Shown here: one piece after another, positions 1-8,249 of the stretch
How positions within the stretch are numbered: position 1 is the first letter of the stretch
How the letters are laid out: each line of letters starts with the position of its first letter
Assembly (NCBI RefSeq): GCF_049999945.1
Contig: NZ_JBLYUB010000032.1
Span: 1-64,000, forward strand
DNA: 64,000 bases
DNA from: Planosporangium spinosum
GTDB lineage: Bacteria; Actinomycetota; Actinomycetes; Mycobacteriales; Micromonosporaceae
Direction: 5' to 3'
Translations under genes and position numbers: made by a program
Notes under the pieces: generated by a model
Databases searched by the model: none
What the model was told of the DNA's origin: nothing
Seen by the model: only the letters and a program-made list of their open reading frames with translations

Positions 1-117
1 GACCGCCGACGGGCAGAACAAAAGAGCGACCCGGAGATCCGCCGCTGTCTCAAGCGCTACACCGCGCGCCGACTGTTCCGGTTGATGGAAACCGCCGCAG
101 CGCTTGACAGGCCATAG
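1..117 (+). pseudogene. C-terminal tail of an IS110-type transposase (cut by window edge)
   Basis: The first frame is open from the window edge to a TAG at 115-117. It encodes an arginine-rich C-terminus containing EIRRCLKRYTARRLFRLM, the type of tail seen at the end of IS110-family transposases (xxRCLKRYxAR). Only about 38 residues are visible, so the DEDD catalytic domain cannot be checked and the gene may be intact upstream. It marks the left edge of the window as mobile-element DNA. The assignment rests on this short motif alone. Confidence 0.5.
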
Positions 118-184
118 AAGCGTCAAGCGGAGTACGACACGGCCGATAGCTGATCTTGGTGAGGACTTTCTGTACGTCTTCAAG

Positions 185-205
185 GCGGCCCGGCAACCGG
201 GCCGC
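185..205. terminator. 9-bp perfect hairpin, 3-base loop
   Basis: GCGGCCCGG, loop CAA, CCGGGCCGC. It lies downstream of the transposase tail, but no T-run follows, so it is a terminator-like or element-end hairpin rather than a classic intrinsic terminator. Confidence 0.45.
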
Positions 206-223
206 ACGCGCCGCCGATCGGGC

Positions 224-262
224 GCGTGCCCGCGCTGCCGCTGTCGCTCGGCGCGGGCACGC
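224..262. terminator. 12-bp perfect inverted repeat, 15-base loop
   Basis: Arms at 224-235 (GCGTGCCCGCGC) and 251-262 (GCGCGGGCACGC) are perfectly complementary. It sits 18 bases beyond the preceding hairpin. Together the two may stop read-through from the transposase, or they may be sub-terminal structure of the insertion element. Confidence 0.4.
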
Positions 263-604
263 CGGACGCCCACCGGCTGGCGCGGATAGCGGGAAGCCCT
301 CGGGCCGCTGAAGCACGACAGCGCCGAGGGCAGTTGATCGAGATGGGCCGGCATCCGGCCGGCGGCGAGCTGGGCGCGCAGCGTGGCAGCCACGCGCGCA
401 CCGTCGGCGTGTCACCGTCGGCGGGTGGTCGCGGTCAGAGCGCCTCCGGCGGGGGCCTCGGGCTCCGGGATGGCAAGAGCGCGAACTGCGCGTGAGTAGG
501 CACCCCAAGATCGTTAGTGCAAAATCAGTACAAATGAGAACGGGAAGCCATGTGAAACCTTGAGAGACAACGACCACTCTCTCCGAACTTGGACGCCATG
601 ATCT

Positions 605-940
605 TCAATCTTGGGCTGGGCTGCCTTGCTCGATCTGGTGGATGAGTCGCTTGAGTTGGGTGACTTCCTCGTTGAGGGCGCGGTCGCCGGCGGGGGTGAG
701 GGAGAGCCAGGTGCGGGGGCGTTTGCCCTCGTAGCCCTTCTCGATATGGATCAGCCCGGCCTTCTCGAGGACTGTCAGGTGCTGGTTGAGGTTTCCGGGG
801 GTGAGGTCGAGGGCCGTACGCAGGAAGCCGAAGTCGACCCGGCGTGCCTGGTGGGCGACGGTGAGGATACCTAGGCGTATGCGCTGGTGGACGATGTCAT
901 CTAGGCCGTTGACGGGGTGCTGCTCAGGCTGGGCGTTCAT
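605..940 (-). CDS. Winged-helix transcriptional regulator (111 aa)
   Basis: This is a small single-domain DNA-binding protein. The segment FGFLRTALDLTPGNLNQHLTVLEKAGLI is a winged helix-turn-helix recognition region of the ArsR/MarR-like HTH_34 type. It is followed by a basic wing (KGYEGKRPRTWLSLTPAG) and a C-terminal helix that would support dimerisation. The ATG at 940 is chosen because it overlaps the TGA of the upstream membrane-protein gene by four bases (ATGA). An open frame continues further upstream but does not resemble this family. The pair is probably translationally coupled, with the regulator possibly controlling its own two-gene operon. No ligand-binding domain is visible. Confidence 0.8.
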   Translation of the reverse strand: MNAQPEQHPVNGLDDIVHQRIRLGILTVAHQARRVDFGFLRTALDLTPGNLNQHLTVLEKAGLIHIEKGYEGKRPRTWLSLTPAGDRALNEEVTQLKRLIHQIEQGSPAQD

Positions 941-1704
941 GAGGCGTTGCGCTGACGGGACTGCTGGGCAAGGGCGAAGCCGAGGGCGCCGAGCAGGAGG
1001 AACATGCCGGGCACGGCCAGTCGGGGCAGCGACATCCACGGTGAGTCGACCGGGATTCCCATCGAGCCGGTTCTGAACGGTCCTAGCTCGATTGCCAGCT
1101 CGATGGCCAGGTAGGCCAGGGTGAAGAGCAGCAGGGCGCGGTTGCGCTCCACCCAGGACAGCACCAGTAGCGACAGCGGGATGGCTGCGTCCGGTGCGTC
1201 GAGCCATTGGAGGAACTGCGCCGACCCCGAGGTGGGGTCGAGGTGCATGCCCAAGAAGTCGAGCTTTTCGCCGGGCAACGGTATGCCGTGGCGGGTGTTC
1301 CAGTAGAAGGTGGCGGTGTTCAGGGCGATCAGACCGATTCCGGTGAGAACGTAGGGGCGAACCGGTGTGCCGACGCCGCGGTTGCGGGAGCGGCGGATGT
1401 AGAAGATCGCTGTCGCGATGTAGGCCAGGGCGGGACCGAGTATCCCGTAAGGCGGCCAGCCTTGCCTGAATGCGAGACAGGTCTCGCGGGCGTTATCGAC
1501 CGAGCCAGGCGGGGCTGGGCAGGTGATCGTGTGGGTGCTGAAGGTGAAGCGGTTGACGAGAATCCCGCCGAGGGTGATGACGCCGAACAGTAGGAGGGGG
1601 AACCAGGTGCCGCGCTGGGCGGCGCGGACCTTGCGGGTCAAGTCGTCGAGGCCGGCGAGGACGTCGTGGGGGGTGCTCGGTGACGGTTCCGATGCGTCTG
1701 CCAT
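937..1704 (-). CDS. Predicted integral membrane protein (255 aa), unknown function
   Basis: After a cytoplasmic N-terminus (about residues 1-33) there are five to six hydrophobic segments. These include WFPLLLFGVITLGGIL, ILGPALAYIATAIFYI, VLTGIGLIALNTATF, a paired segment around PLSLLVLSW and LLLFTLAYLAIELAIEL, and a last helix LAVPGMFLLLGALGFAL near the C-terminus. No enzymatic motif is seen. It starts at ATG 1704 and ends within the start of the small winged-helix regulator, so the two form an operon. Regulator plus membrane protein pairs like this are common in actinobacteria and mostly uncharacterised. The AT-richer 1705-1830 stretch is its likely promoter. Confidence 0.7.
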   Translation of the reverse strand: MADASEPSPSTPHDVLAGLDDLTRKVRAAQRGTWFPLLLFGVITLGGILVNRFTFSTHTITCPAPPGSVDNARETCLAFRQGWPPYGILGPALAYIATAIFYIRRSRNRGVGTPVRPYVLTGIGLIALNTATFYWNTRHGIPLPGEKLDFLGMHLDPTSGSAQFLQWLDAPDAAIPLSLLVLSWVERNRALLLFTLAYLAIELAIELGPFRTGSMGIPVDSPWMSLPRLAVPGMFLLLGALGFALAQQSRQRNAS

Positions 1705-1961
1705 ACAGTAAGGTTTGCATCACAGACTAAACTTGGCAAGAGACTTAACGCTGGCCTGCGGGAGCCCGAGGGGAACGTGTTGACCTCGCATTCGTCTGCT
1801 GCCGACCTCATTGCCTGTACTCGGAAGGATGGGTCGAGTGTCTAGTGGCGAGCTGGCGCAAGATCCGGAACATTCGCGGAACGATCAAGAACGGCATCAA
1901 CGTCCGCTGAGCTGTTGATGCAAGTGAGATCCGTTGCGTGGTCGCAATAGCTACCCCGTTC

Positions 1962-2930
1962 CTAAACCGTGTGTCGCTCCGCTTCGACCGAGGAGAGCCA
2001 CCTGGGCGCGTGGAGTTGTGCGAGTGAACGCCACGCCTCGGTGCCACCCAATAGAGGCCAGGCGGGGGTGGGTGCGTATGCGATCCCTGCTGCGTGCAGT
2101 CGTTCCGCCAGCCCGCTGTGTGCGGCGGCGAGTGCATCTGCCGCACCTGGAGTGCCGGCCTGACCCTGTTCTTGGATGTGAGGCAGGATCGCGGCGTAGC
2201 GGGTGGTCACTGCATCCAGGTCTCGGTTGGCCCGCTCGATCGAGAGGCTGCTCAGCGTCAGACGGGGCGGTTCCTCGTTCTCGGCAATGGCAGCGAGCAC
2301 GCGATCGTGACCGTCGAGGATGGCGTAGGCGTCGAGACCGCTGATCCACCACAGCAGAATCGGGGGAAGGCTGCCGTCGCGTACCTGCTTGCGGTACGCC
2401 TTGACCCGGCCGTTTTCGAGACTCGACAGCCGCCGTAACGGTAAGACCTGGCCGCCGCCGTTGTGGGCGATCCAATCGATGGAGCCATCGGGATCTCCCG
2501 ACAGCAGGAGAGTTGTCCAGCGCTCCGCCACGCTGCGCGCCTGGTGAACCGATCGCAGGTGGTCGTCCCGGCTGATTACCCACTGGCCGCGCTGCAAAGG
2601 GCCGGTGGTAGCGGTGGCCAGTGCAGTCGCGAAGTAGTGCGCCCACCGTGACCGGCCGGCGTCGGGGTCGCCGGCGACTGTCTGGCGGGCCTGCGCAGCG
2701 CGAAGCGGCTTGATGGGCGAGCGGAACTTGTCAGTGCGTAGGTACTCGACGCCGCTGCGGTAGCGGTCAACCACGGCCAGCAGTACAGGCTGCCCGTTCT
2801 GGGTGAGCAGCAAGCGGCCCTGGCCGGCGACCTGCACCTGGAGGTTGGCGCGTTGAGGCTGCGTGACGTCGAGGGTGAGCGCGTGCCAGTATCCGCTTCC
2901 GTCAGCGGCCACGACGTTGGATCTACGCAC
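1962..2930 (-). CDS. Hypothetical protein (322 aa)
   Basis: I do not recognise a family. The reading frame opens with GTG at 2930 and gives a soluble protein with even composition and coding-like third-position bias. Visible features are a beta-rich N-terminal third, a central segment ending LRRLSSLENGRVKAYRKQVRDGSLPP, and then YAILDGHDRVLAAIAENEEPP. The last resembles the DGHHR-type turn of ParB/sulfiredoxin-like nucleotide-binding folds and could mark such a domain, but this is speculative. A C-terminal helical part follows. No signal peptide or membrane segment is seen. It stands alone, with about 250 bases of spacer downstream and 320 upstream. Confidence 0.6.
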   Translation of the reverse strand: MRRSNVVAADGSGYWHALTLDVTQPQRANLQVQVAGQGRLLLTQNGQPVLLAVVDRYRSGVEYLRTDKFRSPIKPLRAAQARQTVAGDPDAGRSRWAHYFATALATATTGPLQRGQWVISRDDHLRSVHQARSVAERWTTLLLSGDPDGSIDWIAHNGGGQVLPLRRLSSLENGRVKAYRKQVRDGSLPPILLWWISGLDAYAILDGHDRVLAAIAENEEPPRLTLSSLSIERANRDLDAVTTRYAAILPHIQEQGQAGTPGAADALAAAHSGLAERLHAAGIAYAPTPAWPLLGGTEAWRSLAQLHAPRWLSSVEAERHTV

Positions 2931-3252
2931 AGAGTGATCGTAAGGCGGTGCTGCACTTGAAGCTGTAGCCGCGCCAGTGCTCGATGGGTGACCAACTGAG
3001 TGACAACGGGGACGAACATCGCCGGACGCCTACGGACGTTGACGGACTGTTCTCGAAGCTCAAGAGGCACAGAACCGCAGGACAAGCGACCGTGATCGTT
3101 GCCCGGTGGTCAAGGAATCAGAGCTGTTGCTTGCCGAATTGGGCTCTGTCTGTATCAAGGCGCCGCGCAAGCGCGGCGCGACCGTGCGTGCGCGTCGCGC
3201 TCTGGACCTCCGGCCCGCCGCGCACGCGCCGGCCGGCCGCTCCACGAGGCCG
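2931..3252. other. Gene-free spacer
   Basis: There is no convincing reading frame. The only structure is the short GC hairpin at 3160-3179. Frames in 3060-3250 are low-complexity Arg/Ala/Pro translations typical of shadow ORFs. Confidence 0.45.
3160..3179 (-). terminator. GC hairpin downstream of GNAT remnant
   Basis: GCGCCGCG, loop CAAG, CGCGGCGC: an 8-bp perfect stem with a tetraloop, located 75 bases past the stop of the minus-strand acetyltransferase remnant. On the minus strand it is followed by CTTGATAC, so it could be a weak terminator. Confidence 0.4.
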
Positions 3253-3400
3253 TCACGCCCTGATCTCAGCCACCATCGTGTCCGAGTCCTCGAACGACTC
3301 GACCGTGCGGAACCCCTCAGCGGCGTACAGCCTCGCGGCGAAGTGAGCCCGCTCGACGCTCAGCGACACCGCCCGCACGCCACGGTCACGCGCGGCATGG
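3253..3400 (-). pseudogene. GNAT acetyltransferase C-terminal remnant
   Basis: The minus strand from about 3400 down to the TGA at 3253-3255 reads AARDRGVRAVSLSVERAHFAARLYAAEGFRTVES and ends EDSDTMVAEIRA. The xLSVERxxxxAxxLYxxxGFRxV pattern is the motif B region of GCN5-related N-acetyltransferases, where the beta-bulge and LYxxxGF helix close the acetyl-CoA site. The upstream motif A (RGxGxG/A) that should precede it is not found in the same frame. The frames around 3400-3480 look shifted, so the gene is a decayed 3' fragment. About 45-50 of an expected 150 residues survive. Confidence 0.55.
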
Positions 3401-3657
3401 CCTCCGGGACATGGCCGGCCGCTCGCGGATTTGCCGAGACGCGGATGTTGCAGCTGTCGCTACTGCTCGGTCGGGTTGGCACGCGTGGACGTGCTGGAGC
3501 GGCACCTGTCAGGGGCCCGATGCCGAGCGACGGCACTTCCCGACTGCCCCGATCGGTGGAACGATCTGAACCGTGACAGCGCGCGTTGAGGTCTCGCAGG
3601 TGTCCGCTCGGGGAAAGGTCAGAGGTGCGGTGATGACCCAGGGAAGGCGGTCGTGAA

Positions 3658-4227
3658 ATGAGCGGCAAGGTTGTCGTGAACCGGTGTATGTCGCTTGACG
3701 GCTTCATCGCCGGTCCCGGCCATTCGATGGACTGGGGGGATGGTCGCGCTCTCGCCGACTTCATGGCACCGGACGATTTCGCGGAGATCGCAGCGGCCAC
3801 CGGCGCCATGCTCGTCGGCCGGCGGACGTGGGAGGTAGGCGACCGGATGGAGGCCGAGGAGCCGGACAGCGCCGACTACCCCTTCTCCGGACCCATGTTC
3901 CTCCTCACCCATAGGCCGCTGGAGCCGCCGAACCCGAACGTCACGATCCTCACCGGCGACATCGGCGAAGCGGTCGCCACGGCACTGGACGCTGCCGGCG
4001 GCAAGAACCTCGAAATCCTCGGCGCCGACGTGGCCGGCCAGTGCCTTCGCCGGGGGCTCGTCGACGAGATCCTGGTGTATGTACTGCCGGTTCTGCTCGG
4101 CGACGGCATCCGCTTCTCGTCCCCGGGCCTTGCGAGGACAGGCCTGGAACCAATCAGCAGCACGCGGTCGGGTGACGCCACCATCCTCCGCTTCCGCGTC
4201 CGCAAGCAATCCGACCAGACTGTCTGA
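3658..4227 (+). CDS. Dihydrofolate-reductase-fold (RibD C-terminal) protein
   Basis: This is a 189-residue single-domain protein of the RibD_C/YyaP type. The start is typical: VVVNRCMSLDGFIAGPGHSM, with MSLDGFIA being the conserved NADPH-pocket strand-turn. It is followed by MLVGRRTWEVG (the G-R-x-T motif), a middle DxxEAV(A)xALxAAGGKNLEILGADVAG segment and VDEILVYVLPVLLGDGIRF. The last is the hallmark I-x-P-V-L-L-G-x-G motif of the family. Members are small NADPH-dependent reductases of mostly unknown substrate. The ATG at 3658 is preceded by a purine-rich GGGAAGG. No operon partner is visible. Length and motifs are complete, so it is probably functional. Confidence 0.88.
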   Translation: MSGKVVVNRCMSLDGFIAGPGHSMDWGDGRALADFMAPDDFAEIAAATGAMLVGRRTWEVGDRMEAEEPDSADYPFSGPMFLLTHRPLEPPNPNVTILTGDIGEAVATALDAAGGKNLEILGADVAGQCLRRGLVDEILVYVLPVLLGDGIRFSSPGLARTGLEPISSTRSGDATILRFRVRKQSDQTV

Positions 4228-4569
4228 TAGCGCCGGATCTCGCGCGCCGGGGTCACCCCGGCCGACGCGCTGTAGAGATCACTACACGATGCGCGGGGCC
4301 CGCACAGGTGCCGCGATCCGGGCGCACCTGTCGTCACGTGGGGCTGTCCGGCCGGCTCTGGGTTTCATGCGGACGAGTGTGCAACGCCGCGGCGGCGATG
4401 AGCGTGGGTGTGGTAAATCGCTTGTGGGCTGCCTCGCGCTTCGCCGATGATGGCGGCCGTGGCCACGACCCGACGGGCCGGTATGTTTCTCGATCTCACG
4501 GACGACCCGCGTGAGGTCGGGCCAACGTTGGGTGACGTCCCCGAACAGCCGCTGGACCGGGAGACGACC
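4228..4569. other. Spacer without a supported gene
   Basis: Open frames cross this 342-base stretch on both strands. The minus-strand frame around 4470-4560 looks coding-like (RLFGDVTQRWPDLTRVVREIEK) but lacks a start and a recognisable family. It may be debris of a lost gene. An in-frame upstream ATG for the next gene exists at 4447. Confidence 0.35.
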
Positions 4570-5244
4570 ATGGATGGCGCCCGTCGCCGTGAGCTTGCCC
4601 GCAGGACGCTCGACGGCTACGTGAGTGGCCCTACCGCTCCGATCCGGGCAACGGCCCGTGCCCTGGCGAAGGTCGATGGTGCCCTGGCTGTGGTGCTCGT
4701 CGAGGGCATCAGCGACCAGATCGCGTTGGAAACGGCTGCGGTGTGCCGTGGCCGGGATCTCGAGGCGGATCGGGTGGTGATCGTGCCGATCGGCGGTGCG
4801 CACGCGATTGGCCGTTTCCTGACCGGGTTCGGCCCGCTGCGTACCCGGGCGCGACTTGCCGGTCTGTGCGACCTGAATGAGGCAGAGATATTCCGGCGGG
4901 GACTGATCTTCGCCGATGTCGGCTCACCCCGTACGCAGGCCGACCTCGAGGACCTCGGGTTCTACGTCTGCATTGACGATCTGGAGGACGAGCTGATCCG
5001 CGCCGTGGGCGCCGAAGGGGTCGAAGCACTCCTCGACGCACAGGGCGACCTAGGGTCGTTCCGCTCGTTGCAGAGCCAGCCTGCCTGGCGAGGCCGGCAG
5101 CCCGAAGTGCAGATGCGGCGGTTCTTGGGCAGCGGTTCGCGCCGCAAGTTGCGCTACGCCCGGTTGCTCGTCGAGGCGGCAGTTGGCCGGGGCGCCTTGC
5201 CGCGGCCGCTCGACGCGCTGCTCACCGCCGTTTGCGCGCACTGA
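4570..5244 (+). CDS. Stand-alone TOPRIM-domain protein (OLD-nuclease-like)
   Basis: This protein of about 224 residues carries a TOPRIM fold without the ABC ATPase half found in OLD-family nucleases. VVLVEGISDQIALETAA holds the invariant glutamate of motif 1. VVIVPIGGAHAIGRFL and RARLAGLCDLNEAEIFRRGL give the second strand and the acidic D-x-N metal-binding motif. LGFYVCIDDLEDELIRAVG follows. Similar short proteins occur in actinobacteria and are annotated as TOPRIM nucleotidyl transferase/hydrolase. Role: Mg2+-dependent DNA cleavage or strand transfer is plausible but untested. The ATG at 4570 is preferred over 4447 because GGGAG lies just upstream and the extra 41 residues do not look conserved. 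A MerR gene follows 94 bases downstream. Confidence 0.78.
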   Translation: MDGARRRELARRTLDGYVSGPTAPIRATARALAKVDGALAVVLVEGISDQIALETAAVCRGRDLEADRVVIVPIGGAHAIGRFLTGFGPLRTRARLAGLCDLNEAEIFRRGLIFADVGSPRTQADLEDLGFYVCIDDLEDELIRAVGAEGVEALLDAQGDLGSFRSLQSQPAWRGRQPEVQMRRFLGSGSRRKLRYARLLVEAAVGRGALPRPLDALLTAVCAH

Positions 5245-5338
5245 TCTGCCGCTGACAACGCGCGCCCGGCCTCCGTGGCCCGTCACCCGGTGTGGCCGGA
5301 CGGCTGGTCCGGCTGGGAGACGACGTTAGCGCCCTGGA

Positions 5339-5731
5339 ATGGCGCCGAAACTCGTCGAATACTGCCGACGCTCGAACGAGCTGGCCGCGCAGGCCGGCAT
5401 CACCAAGGACACCATCCGTTTCTACGAGAAGATCGGCCTGGTGACGGCGCGGCGGCTCCCGAACGGCTACCGCGACTATCCGGCTGAGACGGTTCCCTGG
5501 CTGCGGCATATCCGCACCGCGCGGATGCTCGGATTCTCCCTGGCGGAGATCGCGCGGCACGGTGAGCGGCTGCGTGATGCACCGGAGGACGGACCCGCGG
5601 TGTCCGCGCTGCTGGGGGAGAAGGTTCGCCTCATCGACATGCGTATCGCTGAACTCGTGGCCCTGCGAGCCGATCTGCTTGCCCGCATCGGCACTGCATG
5701 CCCGCTACACGCGGCCGATCCCACCGCCTGA
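5339..5731 (+). CDS. MerR-family transcriptional regulator (130 aa)
   Basis: NELAAQAGITKDTIRFYEKIGLVTARRLPNGYRDYPAE is the MerR DNA-binding domain: helix-turn-helix, RFYE signature and wing. It is followed by LRHIRTARMLGFSLAEIA and a long dimerisation coiled coil (residues about 80-115). The C-terminus ends RIGTACPLHA, a short tail with one cysteine. Cys-Pro tails of this kind occur in redox- or metal-responding members, but the sensor ligand cannot be deduced. The first 12 residues (MAPKLVEYCRRS) are atypical for the family, so the true start may differ. No clear target gene adjoins it. Upstream is the TOPRIM gene. Confidence 0.85.
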   Translation: MAPKLVEYCRRSNELAAQAGITKDTIRFYEKIGLVTARRLPNGYRDYPAETVPWLRHIRTARMLGFSLAEIARHGERLRDAPEDGPAVSALLGEKVRLIDMRIAELVALRADLLARIGTACPLHAADPTA

Positions 5732-5879
5732 GGGACCGTCGGCGACAAGCGACGGATCACGTCCGTCCGGGCGGGTTCGCCTCATACCGTCGATTCCCGG
5801 AACAGAGACCCGAGACACCTCCTGAAGCTCACGCGGGGCAACCCACGCGAGTGGCTCTTCCCCCGGACCTGCCGCGCAG

Positions 5880-6084
5880 CGCGCGCTAGCCGGCGGCCAG
5901 GCCGGCACCTTTCCGGTACTGCCCATCAACGGCACCGTTGCGGGGATCTGGCACTACCGCCGCTTCGGACACAACCTGGACATCGCGGCCGAACCGTTGA
6001 CCGCGCTCACCCGCGCCCAGCGCCGAGACCTTGACGATCAGGTGGAACGTGCCGGGAGATCCTGGCGGGCAACCCACGGTTGAG
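5880..6084 (+). pseudogene. 3' remnant of a winged-helix DNA-glycosylase-like (AlkZ/HTH_42) gene
   Basis: The frame reads GGQAGTFPVLPINGTVAGIW, then HYRRFGHNLDIAAEPLTALT and RAQRRDLDDQVERAGRSW, stopping at TGA 6082-6084. The pattern V-x-x-x-G-x-V-A-G-x-W followed by a V/A-x-P-F/L-x-x-L-s/t-x-x-x-R-x-x-L-x-x-x-x-x-R/L matches the C-terminus of winged-helix (YcaQ/AlkZ, HTH_42) DNA glycosylase-like proteins. These are normally about 350 residues and only about 65 remain. There is no start codon, so it is a gene relic. It shows that 3-6 kb has lost several genes. Confidence 0.5.
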
Positions 6085-6493
6085 CATTGGCAGGGTCGCC
6101 ATAGGTAGCCACGCATAGGCCAGGATCGTTCGTCGAATTGATCGGCAGGCGGCTGTGGTCGTCTCCGGTCACCTGGTCAACCGGTACTCCCCGGCCGTCG
6201 CGATCGCCTGGGTTCATGCCGTCAACGGCGCCCCGGACCGGCGCGGATGCCGCGCGCCCGCGTCGATCGCGGACCCGCTCGGGCGTCACGTGTGTGCGGC
6301 GTTGATTGATCCGCCGTCGTAGAGGTGTCGGTTAATCAATGCGGCCCGTAGCAATAGGAGCGACATACAGCACGCACAGCGGGTGGGTCGGGTGCACGGG
6401 CGTCGTCAATCGCAACGACAGCCGGTGCTGGCCCCCGACCGCGGCCGGGGTGCGGCAGACCGTCAACCCAACGACGTTCGAAGGAAGCAAGGC
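6085..6493. other. Spacer before the secreted peptidase gene
   Basis: There is no supported gene in about 410 bases. The 6295-6370 part is locally AT-rich and contains TTGATT (6302-6307) and AATCAA (6334-6339) in inverted orientation, a possible promoter/operator area for the downstream secreted-protein gene. Confidence 0.35.
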
Positions 6494-7383
6494 ATGACGA
6501 TGACAAGAATCCGGGCCGCCGTCACGGGGCTGCTCGCGACCGCCGCGGTGGTGGGTGGCGTGGCGTCGAGCGTGGCGTCGGCGTCCGCCGCAACGGTGTC
6601 GTCCACCGCCGCGGCACTACCGGCCACGGCCGCCGCTGCGCTGCCGACCGTCGACATGGAGGCGACCGTGCTGGCCGCCCAGATCGACCCCCGGCGCGCC
6701 GACCACACGCTGACCCCGGGCGCGAAGGCCTCCGTCCTGGCCGTGGAGCAGGCGCTCCAGGCCCGGAACCTCCTGGACGCCCGCTGGGTAGACGGCTACT
6801 TCGGCACCGAGAGCATCTCGGCGTACGCGGCCTACCAACGCTCGCTCGGGTACACCGGGCTGGCCGCCAACGGACTGCCCGGCGCGACGTCGTTGACCAA
6901 GCTCGGGCAGGACCGGTTCACGGTAACCCACACGATCGGCCCGGGCGCGCGGGTCCAGCGCGACGGGTACGTCGTCGACGCCCGTACCCAGGCGATGCTC
7001 ACCGAGGCCGAGCGTCTGCTCGGCTTCCGCCTCGTACTCGAGCAGGGCTCGTACAACCCTGGCGGCGACCCGACCTCGGCCGGCACCCACGACGGCGGCG
7101 GCGTCGTCGACGTCGCCGTCACCGGAATGTCCGCCGCCACCCGCACCGCTGTCGCCCGCGCGCTGCGCCAGGTCGGCTTCGCCCCTGGGTCCGTGACCCG
7201 AGCCAGGGCGACTGGCCGTGGCACATCCACGCCGCGGCGATCAGCGACACCGACCTGTCCAGCCAGGCCCAGCACCAGACCGGTGACTACTACCTCGGCC
7301 TGAACGGCCTGGCGAACCGGGGCCCGGACGACGGACCCCGGATCCCGATCCACACCTGGGAGGAGTACCAGCGCACGCACTGA
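6494..7383 (+). pseudogene. Secreted M15-like peptidase with peptidoglycan-binding domain, frameshifted
   Basis: Start ATG 6494 lies behind a GAAGGAAG ribosome site. A signal peptide spans about residues 1-35 (hydrophobic TGLLATAAVVGGVASSVASA, cleavage near ASA-A). A PG_binding_1-like repeat follows (RWVDGYFGTESISAYAAYQRSLGY). The peptidase domain has AGTHDGGGVVDV, the H-x3-G-x3-D zinc motif of M15 carboxypeptidases. The continuous frame breaks at 7181-7190, where a base is missing beside the CCCC run, and runs out as Arg/Thr-rich nonsense to 7303. In the next frame the protein resumes with WVRDPSQGDWPWHIHAA, holding the second zinc motif WHIH, and ends TWEEYQRTH at TGA 7381-7383. The single deletion splits the zinc site, so the gene is broken unless this is a sequencing error. 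Confidence 0.75.
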
Positions 7384-7460
7384 CCCCGGCGCCCGCGGAA
7401 CACCGACAGGCGCACCCAGCCACCGATCACCGATCACCGCTCACTATCCGAAGAGGACAC

Positions 7461-8249
7461 ATGCTGAACCTACGCAAGGCTCTCACCGTCGCCGGCGTCG
7501 CGCTGGCCATCACCACCTCGTCCTTCCTGACCACCGGTTCGCCCGCGCTCGCGGCGTCCCGGGACGGCGTCTGCGACAGCGGCGAGTTCTGCTACTACTA
7601 CAACAGCGACGAGGCCGGTTCGGTCTCGGACTTCACCGACTCCCTGGGCGACTACGGCACGACCCAGCCGTCCTGCTACGAGTTCAAGGGCGCCGGCAAC
7701 GGCCAGGGCGTGTGCGTGAAGAACAACGCGGCGTCGGTGTGGAACCGCACCAGCAAGACGGTGACGGTCTACTACAACAGCAACTTCGCCGGAGCGAGCC
7801 AGTCCTTCGCGGCCGGCGCGAAGGGCAACCTCAACGCCACGCTGAAGAACAACAACGCCTCGCACCAGATCGGCGCCTCCGGCGGTGAGACCTACCCGGC
7901 CGACCCGCGCGCGTCCGAGGCCGTCGCGTTCGCGAAGGCGCGGCTCGGGCACACCGACTGGAACAACGAGTGCGAGCTGTTCGTCGAGCGGGCGTTCGGC
8001 ACCAGCGGCCGGTTCGCCACGGCACGCGCGCACTACGACTGGCAGAAGGCCAACGGGCGCATCCACACCGGCTCGGTGCCGCCCGCCGGAACGGCGGTGT
8101 TCTTCACGTCCACCACGTCGGCCGGGCACGTCATGCTCTCCATCGGCGGCAACAGCGCCATCAGCACCGGACCGACCGTCTACCAGACCAACACCTTCCG
8201 GGACCGGTCCGACTACCTGGGCTGGGCGTACGTCCCGAGCAGCTGGTGA
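7461..8249 (+). CDS. Secreted protein: I36 inhibitor-like domain plus CHAP/NlpC-like domain
   Basis: This 262-residue secreted protein has a signal peptide, residues about 1-32 (KALTVAGVALAITTSSFLTT, ending ALA-A). Next comes a small disulfide-rich beta domain starting DGVCDSGEFCYYYNSDEAGS and continuing through about residue 125, which matches peptidase-inhibitor family I36 (SMPI-like, beta/gamma-crystallin fold). The C-terminal third has NNECELFVERAFG, then PPAGTAVFF and AGHVMLSIGGNSAISTG. This gives a Cys...His arrangement like CHAP/NlpC-P60 cysteine amidases (C about 172, H about 215). It probably acts on cell-wall peptides outside the cell. It lies 77 bases downstream of the frameshifted peptidase, and the two may be co-expressed wall enzymes. 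Confidence 0.8.
   Translation: MLNLRKALTVAGVALAITTSSFLTTGSPALAASRDGVCDSGEFCYYYNSDEAGSVSDFTDSLGDYGTTQPSCYEFKGAGNGQGVCVKNNAASVWNRTSKTVTVYYNSNFAGASQSFAAGAKGNLNATLKNNNASHQIGASGGETYPADPRASEAVAFAKARLGHTDWNNECELFVERAFGTSGRFATARAHYDWQKANGRIHTGSVPPAGTAVFFTSTTSAGHVMLSIGGNSAISTGPTVYQTNTFRDRSDYLGWAYVPSSW

Larger units (their letters stand above)
118..604. other. Gene-free spacer with two strong GC hairpins
   Basis: This 487-base stretch follows the transposase tail. Open frames here are GC-rich shadows with no recognisable protein. It contains two strong inverted repeats, at 185-205 and 224-262, listed separately. The last part (500-600) is noticeably AT-richer, and I see no gene in it. Confidence 0.5.

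Noticed and set aside
1840..1911. Short coding-like stretch ending KIRNIRGTIKNGINVR
   Set aside because: It is too short, without a start or a recognisable family. It may be a relic, but nothing supports a call.
3106..3576. 156-residue plus-strand open frame over the GNAT relic
   Set aside because: The antisense strand holds a recognisable acetyltransferase motif. The plus frame is Arg/Pro-rich with no domain.
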